Origin: Tilletiopsis washingtonensis
Lineage: Eukaryota; Basidiomycota; Exobasidiomycetes; Entylomatales
Assembly: GCF_003144115.1 (NCBI RefSeq)
Contig: NW_020312003.1
Location: 470,153 to 534,152, forward strand
Reading direction: 5' to 3'
Length of the DNA: 64,000 bases
The translations under genes were made by a program, and so were the position numbers. Each line of letters opens with the position of its first letter. Within the stretch, counting starts at the first letter, position 1. This document shows, piece by piece, positions 32,569-44,027 of this stretch. Under the pieces are notes generated by a model. That model ran no database searches and was not told the DNA's origin. It saw only the letters and a program-made list of their open reading frames with translations.

Positions 32569-32823
32569 GTCGGCGTCGACGACGAAGCGCAGAGCGCGCA
32601 GAGGCGAGGCAGCGAGAGGGAGGGAGGTGGTGGTGGTGATGATGAGGTCGCGGCGCGGCGCTCGCGGCGCTCGAGCCGCCGGCCGCCGCCGCGCGGCGCG
32701 CGGCGCCGAGACGCGTCTCGCGCTGTGCTTCTCACCTTTCCTTCCACCACCTCACACCTCGACTAGCCTCCTGGGCCGCACGACTTCTTGCAGAATAGGA
32801 CGACATCTCGACTGTCGGCGGCC
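32569..32823. promoter_or_regulatory. Short divergent promoter (SET gene / SLD5)
   Basis: 255 bp between two start codons. No specific element recognised. Confidence 0.4.
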
Positions 32824-34344
32824 ATGTCCAACTTCCACGCCCTCTCGCCAGTCGGCTCGCCGTCGGAAGCGTCGGGCTCGCAGGAGCGTGCGCCGCGCAT
32901 GCGCCCGCCGCGCGACGACAATCCCTTCCTCTCGCCCTCCTCCTCGCCCGTGCGCCGGCGCCGCGCTGCGCCAGCGTCTAGCACACGCTTCGAGCTCGAT
33001 GACGAAGAGCCGCTCAACGAGATGGCAGGCCTCGGCGCCTTTGACCCGCCAGGCACGGATCCGGCAAAGGCGCATACTCGCCTGCAGAACGCCTGGGTCG
33101 CAGAGCGTGCGGCACCCGAGCTGCTGCGCTGGGAAGGCACGCTGGTAGACGAGGTGTGCGGCGACATCGAGGAGCGCGTGGTAAGTGGCAGCGCAGGCAG
33201 GCGTGGACGCAGTGCCTAGAGCATGGAAAGTGGCTGCTCGAAGGCGCAGCTGCAGTGTGCTCCTCGATGAGCATGTGCCCTGGTGTGGAGCAGCAAGGTG
33301 ATGCCGCTTGGTGTCCGAATGCTTCGGGCCTCCTCGAGCGACGGCACGCCAGTCGCAGTCAGCACGGCAGCATGGCGGCCAGGAGCGTGTGTAGGAACAG
33401 AGCTGTGACCGATGCTCAGGCGCTCGCTGCTCGCTGCTCGCTGTCCGCTGCGCTCGCTGGGATCTGCGCTCACCGCTACTCGCTCGCAGCGCATCATGGA
33501 GGAGCTGGCGCCCGACGAAGGCACGTCGGCGGAGGAGCACGTGCGCCTCGGCATCGTTGCGCTCGACATCGAGCGAGCACGCTGGCTCGTCAGGTCCTAC
33601 GTCCGAGCACGGATAGCAAAGGTGAGTGCGGTTGCTGTCACTTGGGAGAGCTCGAGGAGCAGAAAGAGCAGGCCAGAGCCTCGCGAAGGAACGCAGCTGC
33701 GAATGAGCAGCTCAGGGCGAGGCAGCATTGCCGCCATCTGAGCACCTGAGGCTTGCAGAAGATGTAGCACTGCTGACCACGTCGCTCTCTGCAGGTCGAG
33801 CTCTTCTCCGCACATCTGGCCACCAGCGCCGAGGCACGGCGAAACCTGTCTGATCTAGAGCGCAGCTACGCCGAGAAGTGCGTGCTCATCGACGTCACGA
33901 TGGCTTCGTTGTCTCCGCTGACATAGTCTCGGCCTGGCTTCAGGTTTCAAGAGCTGCAGGACAAGCACCTGCGAGCGACTGTCGCAGACTTCCTGCCGCC
34001 AAGTCTGCGAGATCTCGACGTTGTGGAGGGCTCGCAGACTGGTGCCGGCAGCATGAGTGAGTGCCGACTGCTCGCTTCGACGTCTGCCGCGGGCTCACGT
34101 CCATGCGCCCAGTCATCACGCCCGACCTCAATGCGCCCGTCTTCATTCGCTGTCGCGTCGAGTGCGGCGACGTGCGCATCAACGCCGAGTGAGTTGTGTC
34201 GAGCTGTGCTCGCTTCGGGGGTAGCGCGCTGATGCATCGCTGCGCAGAGGCGAGAATGCGTCGCTGCGAGCAGGAAGCATACACCTGCTGCGCTACCGCA
34301 TCGTCCGACGGCTCATCGCGTCTGGGCACGTCGAGATGCTGTGA
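32824..34344 (+). CDS. SLD5: GINS complex subunit Sld5
   Basis: Part of the Cdc45-MCM-GINS replicative helicase. Six exons: 32824-33180, 33490-33621, 33795-33877, 33944-34056, 34113-34188 and 34248-34344, giving 285 residues. A disordered N-terminus with SP sites precedes the helical A domain: HTRLQNAWVAERAAPELLRW, then LGIVALDIERARWLVRSYVRARIAK (the long conserved helix), YAEKFQELQDKHLR. The C-terminal B domain has PDLNAPVFIRCRVECGDV and ASLRAGSIHLLRYRIVRRLI, ending ASGHVEML, as in Sld5/GINS4. Intron 1 is 309 nt; the others are 67-173 nt. The phase is consistent across all five splices. It ends 113 bp from the converging TRM1 stop. Confidence 0.92.
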
Positions 34345-34457
34345 TAATGCATGGCTCGAGACACAGCGGATCACGCAATGCCGTAAGAGGGATGCGATGG
34401 ATTCAGGGGTGGGGTATGATGTGTAGAGAATCTCAGGAGTCGGGTCAGGGAGACGGA

Positions 34458-36827
34458 TCAGGCCTCGAGCTTGCGCTTCTCGCCCGTCGCTGCTGCGCCT
34501 CCTCGGGCAGCAGCCGTACCCGGGCCCCAGTGCGGCAGCGGGTTGACCTGGTACTTTGTGCCCTTGCGCTCGGCGGCCAGCACGTCCTTGACGCGCGGGT
34601 GCTCCTCGTCGAAGCTGAACTCGTGCGTCGGCTTGCGGTCGATGAGACTGCGCGCCGGCGACGCAGGCTTGATGTTCTTCTCGGCGACGGGGTGCAGCTC
34701 GATCCAGCGCCGGAAGAGATCGAAGATCTGCGCGCGAGAGGCCGTCGTCTTGAGACTGCCGGGCTGGCAGTGCGAGCGCGAGACTTCGTGGCCGGCGTGG
34801 AGGAGCGCAGAACTGCATGGACGAGAAGCAGCGTCAGCGCCGTGATGAAGGAGACTTCTCTGCTGCAGCTACTCACACGACGTCGATGAGCGTCGGGTTC
34901 TCGCAGTGGAAGAGGCCCGCGACGCGCGACGGCACAAAGTAGAAGGGCTCCTGCAGCTCCTCGGCGGCCATGCCGACCATGCCGCGGATGCGCTGTGCCG
35001 TCTGGAAGCGCTCCGGCGCCTGCTCGAGCGTGGCGAGCATGGCACGGCAGAAGTCCTTGTCGTGCAGAGGACCGAGCCACATCGGGCCTGCGACCTGTGT
35101 GCCGAGACGAATTGTCAGCGCTGGCTCTGTGCGGCGATGGTGCGCGAGCGAGAGAGAGAGAAGGAAGCCTCAGAGTAGCGGTTCATGTGTTTCCCCATGA
35201 TTTGGGTAAGTCTAACGAGATTCCTGATGTGTTGCTCATCACGGACTCCTTCCTGCTCGTCGCAGCCCTGAGCACAGACACTCACCACAAAGCGGGCCTG
35301 CCCGCCGCACTCCTGGCACATGCTGCCGACGGAGGCGGCGTAGCCGGGCTGGAACTTCTGGCCGCCGCGCTCCTCGGGGCGCTCGCGGCCCAGCGGCGCG
35401 GCCTCGAAGTTGCCGCAGCGGTTGCACGTCGACACGGTGCCCGTCGAGCAGGCGAGGCGCTTCACCTCGATTGGCTTGCTTTCGACGCGCACGAACACGC
35501 GCACGTAGAAGTCGATGCTGAGACTCAGCAGCGGCGTGATGGTGCGGCCGTAGCGCGCAGCTGCCGAGGCGATGGAGTGCAGCACGAGACGCAGCGCCAC
35601 CTCGTGGCAGTAGTCGACGCGCGCCACGGTGCCGCCGTAGCTCGAGAAGGCCTTCTCCGGGTGGCCCGAGCCGGCGAGCACGGCGAGGTCGGTGCACGTC
35701 ACGCACAGCAGGCCGCCGTCGGCCACGGCCTGCACGGCGCCGTCGAGGAAGGGCACGGCCGAGCCGTACGGATCGAGGTCGATGACGTCGAAGCGCTTGG
35801 ACACGGCACGGTGCGTGTACAGCACGTCGGTGGCGTCGCCTTCGTTGACGCGGACGCGGCAGTGCTTGTGGATCTGAGGCTCGCCGTCGGTGGCAGCCGA
35901 AGCATCGGCGCTTGGTGCCGCGGCGTCGGCAGTGGTCGAGGTCGAGGGCTCAGATCCGGTCGATGCCTCCTGATCGGCAGGCTTCTCGTCGGCGAGCGGC
36001 GCTACGGCTGCGTCTGCGGCCTCTCCAGGCTGCCACTCCTTGATTGGCCGGCCGGCCGGAAAGTTGAGCGCGACGTTGCGGCGCATCGCTGCAGCTGCCG
36101 AGGGCGAGAGATCGTTGGCAAGCACCCACTTGAGCAGCGGAATCTCGCGTGCGTAGCGGATGGAGCGCAGGCCGGTCGCCGAGAGAGCCTCGAAGATGGT
36201 GAAGCGCTGCGACTGGTACACCGGCTTCGCGGCTTCAGCTTCCGGCGCCGGCTCTGCAGCGGGTGCAGCCTGCGGCTCGGATGCTGTCGATGATGAGGTT
36301 AGCTCGCTCGCAGAGGTGCTAGCTTGCGCTGCCGAGGTGCTGGCGCCGTCTGCCATTGCCGCATTGCCGTTGGCATCTGTCGCTGCGCTCGCCTTGTCTG
36401 CGCTGGTCTCGGTCTTCGGCGCTACGTCTGGGAGCACAGGTCAGCGAGGCACACCAGAATCGTCCACGCGCTGCTCACTCTTGCGGCGCTTCTTGCGCGC
36501 GCCGGCGCCTGCCTCGCTGTGGCGTGCCTCGAAGCGCTGGCGGCGCGCGTCGTCGCGCACCTGCGCCCAGGTGCGGATGGCGAGCGTGGAGAGGTCGCGG
36601 TTGAACTGCTGCACGGGGTTGAGGAAGGCGGCCTCCTTGCTCGGCACGGCAATCGTGGCGCTGCCCTCGCGGAAGGCCGCCTCGCCGGGCTTGAGGCCGA
36701 GGGCGGTGGCCACGTGCTGCGGCAGCGGCGTGGCGGGCGGCGCCATGGTGCGGCGCGACGAGTGGAAGCAGCGGGCAAGTGGAGAGCGACGGCACAGGGA
36801 CGGGAGCGGCGTGCGGCCGAGTGGCAT
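34458..36827 (-). CDS. TRM1: tRNA (guanine26-N2,N2)-dimethyltransferase Trm1
   Basis: Makes m2,2G26 in nuclear and mitochondrial tRNAs using SAM. Exons: 36479-36827 (or from 36746), 35286-36427, 34877-35094 and 34458-34810+2 (upper bound 34812), giving 687 residues from the first ATG or 660 from the second. Between the two in-frame ATGs lies an Arg/Ser presequence (RTPLPSLCRRSPLARCFHSS). The first ATG has a weak context and the second (CACCATGG) a strong one. Core motifs: REGSATIAVPSKEAAFLNPV, FEALSATGLRSIRYA, WVLANDLSPSA, FDVIDLDPYGSAVPFLD (catalytic DPYG), LCVTCTDLAVLAG, and a zinc site CNRCG...CQECGG. The C-terminus is basic (TGEKRKLEA). A disordered Ala/Ser/Glu insert lies near residues 115-165 of the longer form and another interrupts the catalytic domain. 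Confidence 0.93.
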
Positions 36828-37311
36828 GCAACAGAAGAGGAAGGCGAGAGAAGAGGCAGGACCAGTACAGCTACAAACGACGGTGACGAGACGAGGCGGA
36901 GACGATGAGAAGTGGAGCGCGAGGCGAGATGTGGCTAAGAGCGAAGGAAAGCAGAGGGCAGCGTTGGCCAGCAGAGAGCGGCGGATTTTGCGAAGCGCGC
37001 TGCCTTCCTTCGCGCCGCGCGCCTGCTCGGCCGAGGCTTGCTCCTCTCGCTGCGCGCGCGCTCCTCTCCCGCACGGCAAGCCGGCTCAGGGTTCGCTGCG
37101 CCGGCGGCTGGTCAGGCCACCCGCGGCGCAGGCGGCGTGCCTGCGCTGCAAGCTGCACGTCGCGCGACGCGAGGAGCCAGATCCGAAACTTCGCGTGCGG
37201 CGGCGGCGGCGCCGGAGCCAACACATGCCTCCTGGACTCACGGCGTGGCGCAGTCGAGTCGACGCACCGCCCTGAGCCACGCACTCCTCCGCACCACCAC
37301 CACCACTCACC
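36828..37311. promoter_or_regulatory. Divergent promoter (TRM1 / ERG11)
   Basis: 484 bp, ending in a CAC-rich leader (CACCACCACCACCACTCACC) before the ERG11 ATG. I do not see a clear sterol-response element. Confidence 0.45.
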
Positions 37312-39292
37312 ATGAGCGAGCGCATCGCCGCCCTCGCCGCGCAGCTCGGCGTCTCGACGCCGCAGCTGCTCGCCATTGCCGCCGTGGCACTGCCGCTGGC
37401 CGCCGTGCTGCTCAATGTCGCCGCCCAGGTGGTGAGTCGCAGCACCGCACGCATCTCGCAGCGGCGCAGCCGGCACTCTCGCTGCGCTGCTGCGTGCACT
37501 CACACCGCAGACTGCCATGCCTCAGCGCAGCCGCTGACCCCCTCACCCAGCTGCTGCCGCGCGACCCGAGCCTGCCGCCGCTGGTGTTCAGCTACGTGCC
37601 CGTGCTCGGCTCGGCCGTGACGTACGGCATGGACCCGTACAAGTTCTTCGCCGACTGCCGCGCACAGCATGGCGACCTTTTCACGTTCCGCCTGCTGGGC
37701 CGCAACGTCACCGTGGCGCTCGGCGCCAAGGGCTCGAACCTGATCTTCAACGGCCGCCTCAACGAGGTCTCCGCCGAGGAGGCCTACACGTCGCTCACCA
37801 CGCCCGTGTTCGGCAAGGACGTCGTGTACGACGTGCCCAACGCCGTGCTCATGGAGCAGAAGAAGTTTGTCAAGGTCGGCCTCTCGACGGAAAACTTCCG
37901 CGTCTACGTGGGCCAGATCACCGACGAGGTGACGGGCTTCATGAAGGGCGACGAGGGCTTCTCGGCCTTCTGGCGCGACGGCAAGAGCGAGGCGCCCGTC
38001 GACATCTTCAAGGCCATGTGCGAGATCACCATCCTCACCGCCAGCCGCACGCTGCAGGGCCGCGAGGTGCGCGAGAGCCTCGACAAGAGCTACGCAGACC
38101 TCTACCACGACCTCGACGGCGGCTTCACGCCCATCAACTTTGTCATCCCCAACCTGCCGCTGCCCGCCAACTTCCGCCGCGACCGCGCGCAGAAGCTCAT
38201 GAGCGACTTCTACCGCGGCATCATCGAGAAGCGGCGCAAGGAGGGCGGCGACTCGGTGAGTGGGCGTGCGGGCGCGGCGAAGAGCGAAATGCGGAGGGCG
38301 AGTGCTGATGCGCGCGCACGCAGGCGGACCACGACATGATCGCTGCGCTGATGGACCAGTCGTACAAGAACGGCCGCAAGCTGTCGGACATTGAGATCGC
38401 GCACATCATGATTGCCCTGCTCATGGCAGGCCAGCACACGAGCAGCGCCACGGGCAGCTGGGCCATGCTGCGTCTGGCGAGCCGGCCCGAGTTCATGTGA
38501 GTGCGGCTGCTGTCTCTGCCGCATCTGGCGCTGACTGAGGTCTCGCAGCGAGGAGCTGTATCAGGAGCAGCAGAGCGTGTACGGCGACGGCGCCGGCGGC
38601 CTGCGCCCGCTCGACTACGACACGCAGAAGTCCTCCGTGCCCGTGCTGGACGCCGTCGTGCGCGAGACGCTGCGGCTGCACCCGCCGATCCACTCCATCA
38701 TGCGCAAGGTCAAGTCGGACATTGTCGTGCCCGCCGCGCTCGCTGCGCCGGGCGCCGACAGCAAGAAGAGCGACTCGGCCGCCTACGTCATTCCCAAGGG
38801 CCACTTTGTCATGGCGGCGCCCGGCGTCAGCCAGGTGGACCCCAAGATCTGGCGCGACAGCGAGACGTTTGACCCGAACCGCTGGCTCGGCAAGGGCGAG
38901 ATTGAGCCCGAGGAGCAGGGCGAGACGGTCGACTACGGCTGGGGCGCCATCTCGAGCGGCGCCAACAGCCCGTACCTGCCCTTTGGCGCTGGCCGGTGAG
39001 TGCAAAGCAAAAGACGGGCACTGCGATGCGGCCTGCTGATGCCCTCTGCGTGTCTCCAGCCACCGCTGCATCGGCGAGCAGTTTGCCTACCTGCAGCTCG
39101 GCACGATCATCTCGACGTTCGTGCGCACGTACAAGTGGCGCCTGAACTCGCGCTTCCCGGACCCGGACTACACGGTGAGTGCGAGCGTGTGTGTGGCGAG
39201 CGTGTGCCTGGCTGACGCACTTGGCCTGGCAGAGCATGGTCGTCCTGCCCAAGCCGCCGCACACGTCCATCGTGTTCACGAAGCGCAGCTAG
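37312..39292 (+). CDS. ERG11: Lanosterol 14-alpha-demethylase CYP51
   Basis: ER cytochrome P450 that removes the C-14 methyl group in ergosterol synthesis; target of azoles. Six exons: 37312-37431, 37551-38255, 38324-38496, 38549-38995, 39060-39174 and 39233-39292, giving 539 residues. An N-terminal TM anchor ([20 protein letters not shown]) is followed by [40 protein letters not shown] (B-C region), [18 protein letters not shown] (I helix, AGQHTS), [11 protein letters not shown] (ExxR), and [15 protein letters not shown] with the haem Cys485. Tyr133 and Lys144 correspond to Y132 and K143 of Candida albicans, and both are wild type. The insertion near [20 protein letters not shown] is longer than in ascomycetes. 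Complete and apparently functional. Confidence 0.97.
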
Positions 39293-40116
39293 ATATCCAA
39301 CCCGCATCCCTGCCCTGCTGCGGCGAGCTAGGCAGCCGCAGCCTGCTAGCGTGCGCCTGCCTGCGCACTATGTACATATCTCCTGCTGGACGGCAGAGCC
39401 ATGCTGCCCTGTGCCATCTGCTTGCCCCTGCGACTAAGTCATCATTCAAATGGAGCGCCCACTCGCTCTGCGTGTCGGGAACTTGGAGCTGCATTTGTGA
39501 AGGTTCGGGGCCTGAGACATGCGGATGGCAGCGAGCGAGGCGCAAGCGAGAAGGAAGGGGAGTGGGTGGAGAGAGGGAGTGTAGGGGGAGAGAGAGAGAG
39601 GCGCGTGTGTGGGGTGAAGAGGATGCCGTGGATGGTGAGGTGCGGCCACACGAGACGAGCGTGAGAACGGAAGCGAGCGGCAGACGAGCGAGCTTGAGGC
39701 GCGCACTCCTCTCTGCACGCTGGCACAGCGGCAAGCGATAGGGTGAGAGAGAGATGGGGTGGTATGGCGAGATGGGAGTCGGCGGCAGAGAACGCATGCA
39801 GCTGCAGCAGGGCTGCCTCCGCAGATTGCACGCGCTGCGGCCGTCGACGAAGGAGAGAGAGGGAGAGCGAGAGGCGCCAGCTTGGGCGTAGAAGCGAGCA
39901 AGCGAGGCGCCGAGGAGAGAAGAAACGTCGTGACGCGATGCGAGAGAGAGCACCGCAGCGTAGCTTGGAAATAACCGGATTATGTACAGATGCTGGGAAC
40001 GTCGTGTGTCCTTTGCCGCTGGCGCCTCGAGTGACTGCCCGCACATCCAGCTCTCAACGTCCCTTCGCCCTTCTTCGCTCTTTCTTTGCGCGCGCTCCTG
40101 ATGCTGCGCGAGAGCC
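39293..40116. other. Convergent intergenic (ERG11 / GSK3)
   Basis: 824 bp of flanking sequence, purine-rich on the plus strand between about 39530 and 39990. Open frames are low-complexity. No gene I can support. Confidence 0.5.
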
Positions 40117-41628
40117 TTAGTCGAGCGTGACGCGCAGCGACTCGGGCGAGAGCGGCTGGAAGTTGTGCACGTCGATGCCGCGCGACAGCAGCTCGGCCTC
40201 GGCGTGCGGCGGCACGAGGCGGTTGATGAGGTCTGGGCGCACCGAGAGCTCTGCGGGGGGAGACATTAGCGCCTGCAAGACATCGCAGGCCGCAGGCCAT
40301 GCTCCTCTACTCACCCTCCTTGGTCCAGTTGAAGAGCGCAGGCATGTCGCGGCCGTTGGGCATGCGGCCCTCGCCCGTGCGCAGCTCGTCGAAGAAGGGG
40401 TGGCAGAGCGCCTCGACGGCGGTGAGACGCGCGCTGGGCGTGTACTCGAGCAGGCGGCTGATGAGGTCGATGGCCTCGGGCGGCGTGCGTGGCCGGAACA
40501 CCTTGCTGAAGGGGTGCGGCCGGATCTGCGGGAACTTGTGCTCCATGTAGTTGGGGTTCATCGTCTTGATCTGCTCGCGCGTCGGCGTGCCCAGCACCTT
40601 GATGATCTCCACCAGCTGGTCAATGCCGCTCTCGCCCGGGAACAGCGGCTGGCCCTGCATCAGCTCTGCCATCACGCAGCCCGTCGACCAGATGTCTGGG
40701 TGCGCGCGCGCGTCAGCACTTGCTCGCGTGCGTCTCGCCTCTGCCACGCGCGCGTCTTCTGCGCACGCGCACGCGCACGCGCACGCGCTGCCGCCACTCG
40801 CTGCACGGCACTCACCAATGTTCGTCGTGTAGTTCGTGGCGCCGAAGATGAGCTCGGGCGCCCGGTAGTAGCGCGAGCAGATGTACGAGACGTTGGGCTC
40901 GCCGGCGACGAGGATCTTGGCGCTGCCAAAGTCGCACAGCTTGAGCACGCCCGTCGTCGGGTTCAGCAGCAGGTTCTGCGGCTTGATGTCGCGGTGGCAG
41001 ATGCCGATGCTGTGGATGTAGGCCAGACTGCGCAGCAGCTGGTACATGTACAGCTTGATGAGCAGCATCGGCATCGTCTGCTTCAGCTTGGCGTAGTGCC
41101 GCGAGGCGCGGTACACCGTCTCGGGCACAAACTCGAGCACGAGGTTCAGGAACACCTCGTCCTTCTGCGCGCGCCGAGGTGTGAGCGTCATGCGCGGCAC
41201 AGCAGGGCCTCTGGCTGCTCACCTTGTCGCCATTTGAGTAGAAGAAGGCGCGCAGGTCCACGACGTTGGGGTGTGCGACGATGCGCATGATCTGCAGCTC
41301 GCGGTTCTGCAGTGCGGCGCGTCAGCTCCTGCTCTGCGCCACGCACAGGCCCACGCGCACGCACCTTGAAGCGCTTGTCCTGCAGCACCTTCTTGATCGC
41401 CACGTCCTCCTGCTCTTCCCTTGGCGTCTTGCTGGCCTCGCCGGCGCCGGCGCTGGCGCCGGCGCCCTCGACGAGGTTGCCGTTGCCGCCCGAGACAAGC
41501 CGTGCCTGGAACACGACGCCGAAGGAGCCATTGCCGATGACCTTGCAGTTCGTGTAGGCCAGCTCGCGCGAGTCGCCGCTCTTGCCGTCCGACGCCGAGA
41601 CGCGGATCAGCTTCGTCGGGTCGTCCAT
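40117..41628 (-). CDS. GSK3/shaggy-family protein kinase
   Basis: Ser/Thr kinase of the GSK3 family (yeast Rim11/Mck1, fission yeast Skp1/Gsk3). Five exons: 41365-41628, 41223-41306, 40816-41164, 40315-40695 and 40117-40250, giving 403 residues. Gly loop [31 protein letters not shown] (catalytic Lys), [29 protein letters not shown] (catalytic Asp175), CDFGSAKIL (DFG 194-196), and the activation loop [20 protein letters not shown] with Tyr210, equivalent to human GSK3-beta Tyr216. A Gly/Ala-rich insert (about 50-65) interrupts beta strands 2-3, as in many fungal GSK3s. Intron 3 holds a (GCGCAC) repeat. Upstream lies an unusually long gene-free stretch that may contain a 5' UTR intron. Confidence 0.96.
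40761..40788. repeat. (GCGCAC)4 alternating purine-pyrimidine repeat in a GSK3 intron
   Basis: 28 nt of strictly alternating purine/pyrimidine sequence, a composition that favours Z-DNA, inside the intron 40696-40815. Confidence 0.85.
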
Positions 41629-44027
41629 CGCTGCGAGGGAGGGATCAGCATGGGCTCAGAGCGTGCAGAGAGGCAGCGGCAGAGGTGGGCACGCGGTGCT
41701 GGGTGCCGGCGCAGTAGCGCAGCTCGCCGGGTCATCGTGCCTGCGCCGCGCTTCACCCAGGAGGCACAGCCAGTGCCGCCAGCACGCAGAGCATGACTCG
41801 CAGCTTCTGCGAGCTGCAGCACTGCCGGCTGCCCTGCGCATGGCCAGAACCTGGCCCTCGTGCCTGCCTCGATGCCGCTGTGTCGCACGTGCGGCATGCA
41901 TGCTGCGACTCACGATTGAGGCCGTTAGGGCGCGACATTCAGCACGAGTAGTAGAGCGCTGCGGGCTGTGAGAGGTTGTGTGCTAAGCTGCGGCGCGGCG
42001 AGCAGGTCGAGCAGCGGGCGTGTGGGGCTGCAGAGGATCAGGGCAGGAGCGGCGAGGCTGCTGCGGCGAGGTGCGTGATGCAGAGAGAAGCACGAGCGAG
42101 AGGCGTGCAGCGCAGAGCGGCGGCGAAGCGAGTGCTGCGGCGACGAGGTGGGCCGCGAGAGCGAGGGGTGCGGTGTGGGTGTGGGAGGGTGGAGAGAGGA
42201 GTGGAGCTGGCGCGTGCGGCGTGTGCGACAGAGAGACACGTCGCCCCTCTCGGCGCCGGCGGAGCGGGCAGCACGGCGGCGGCGAGCGACCTCTCTGCCG
42301 CTGCGGTGCCGCACAGCAGGCGAGGCGGGGCCAAGTGCATGGACGCTTTGCTGCTGCGCTGCATCTCGCCGGGCGCCTGCCGAGCCTCCGCGGCGGCGGC
42401 CCAGGCTGTCCGTGTGGGCCTGCGCGCGCGGCGTCCGTTGGAGAGCAAACGGCAGACACGCAGGCACGCCGCCCGTGTGCGCGCGCCTGCCCCAGCAAGC
42501 GCAAGCGCGAGGCGCGCCGCCACGCTGTCCGCCAACACGACAGCGGCGCGGCGGCACCGCAGCACGCCGCTCGCAGCGCAGCGCAGGCACGGCTGGCCCA
42601 CACGAGCGGCTCGCGCTCGCGCTCTGCTGCGGTGTGGCGTCTGGCCTGCTGCGGTGCCGCCCTCTTCGCTGCTTCGCCCCGCTCGAGCGTCCCTCAAAGA
42701 AGCGATCCTTCCGCTCTCCTCTGGCGCGGCGGCGTCCTCGAGGTCTCGCCGCGGCGGCACCTGATGCTGGGTGTGCTGCTGCTTCCGCGCTGGCCGTGTG
42801 AACGTCCTGCTGTGCGAGGGCTCCGAGCGCGCAGCGTGCACCTCATGACTCGCAGCCGCTCCAGAGAGGCGCAACATGCAGAGGAGTGAGGCACTCATCG
42901 CCCATCGCTCTGCCGCTCACAGAGGGCAGCATGAAGGGTCAGGCAGGCCAGCTGCAGCATGCTTCTCGGGCCTGGCGGCTGATGCGCTGCGGCTGCGGCG
43001 CTGCAAGATGCGGCGCGGCGGCGGCGTGTGGGGTCGGCTCTGGCGTGCTGCGCGCCTCCTGCGCGGCAGTCGTGATGGCGGCGTGCGGGCGCCGGCAGAT
43101 CAGCACAGCCCGGCTCCGCAGCAGCAGAGCTCCAGCCTCTGATGTCTGTCTCTCTCGCTTCGACGCTGCGCATGCCACCGCAGCGCAGCGCTGCGGGGAC
43201 TATCGCGGCATCGCGGCAGCGCTCAGGCGGCAGCCAAGACGAAGCGAGGCGCGAGGGAGAGCAGGGGGGCGTGTGACCTCGCCGCCTGGCGCGTCTCGGC
43301 ACGTCGCTCCTCGTCGTCAACCCCCTCGGCTCGTGGCACCCGCCTTATCCCGGCACGCTGCGCCCTCCGCATATGGCTCATAATCTGGCGATGAAGGCGC
43401 TCATCATTTCGGGGGTGGTCTCGAGGCTCGTGTTCAGCGCTGCGACCAGCAGACACGAGGTGTCTGGCAGCGAGTCGTCCTTGCAGGATGAGCGGGCTTG
43501 CCTCGCAGTCTCCTCCGTCTCCTCCGCAGAAGCAACCTGATTGCCTCTGCAGCCTCGTCGAGCGATCAACAAGACCTCGTCTGAGAGGTTCCTGCTACGC
43601 TCGTCGACGCTCGGAGGGATGTTGAGCACCGTCTCCCTGACGTCAGCTGCAGCGCCTCACCTCCTGACGCTCTCCGTACCAGAACGCGGCCGCGGGGCCA
43701 CCCCTAGATGCCGCACTCGGCAGAACGCTTCTCCTCCGCAGATGGAAGCGGGGTCGAGACGAAGTGCCCCAACACATGCGCTGCTCGGACAAAGCTCTCC
43801 GTGGGAGCAGTGTCCACTCAGGGGTCGCTGGGCGGCACGCGCATCGGGAGGGTACCGCTGTGTGCGGGAAGCCACTGAGCGCGCAGCTCAGCATGCACGA
43901 CACGGCGAGGCCGTGGTCGAGCACCGTGCCGATATACCTCGAAAGCGACAGACGCAGGAGCATGTGTCGTGATGGTCATTACGCAGCCACCGTCCAGAGT
44001 CTCTCTATGTGCGGAGCCCGGCGACAG
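41629..44027. other. 2.4-kb stretch without a supported gene; contains a coding-like open frame
   Basis: Between the GSK3 start and the SEC9 stop, both on the minus strand. The 41.6-43.2 kb part is very GC-rich, and its open frames on both strands are Arg/Ala/Cys-rich and domain-free. From about 43.38 to 43.97 kb the composition is more balanced. A minus-strand open frame (43378-43629, preceded in frame by VRET and starting MLNIPPSVDERSRNLSDEV, ending PEMMSAFIARL) looks more protein-like than its surroundings but matches no family I know. It could be an unrecognised small gene, the last exon of one, or a gene relic. Confidence 0.4.

Noticed and set aside
36828-37311. Sterol-response element before ERG11
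   Set aside because: Searched for the fungal SRE core by eye; only CAC-rich simple sequence is present.
41976-43140. Open frames on both strands between GSK3 and SEC9
   Set aside because: Low-complexity Arg/Ala/Cys products with no conserved motif; no consistent splice model found.
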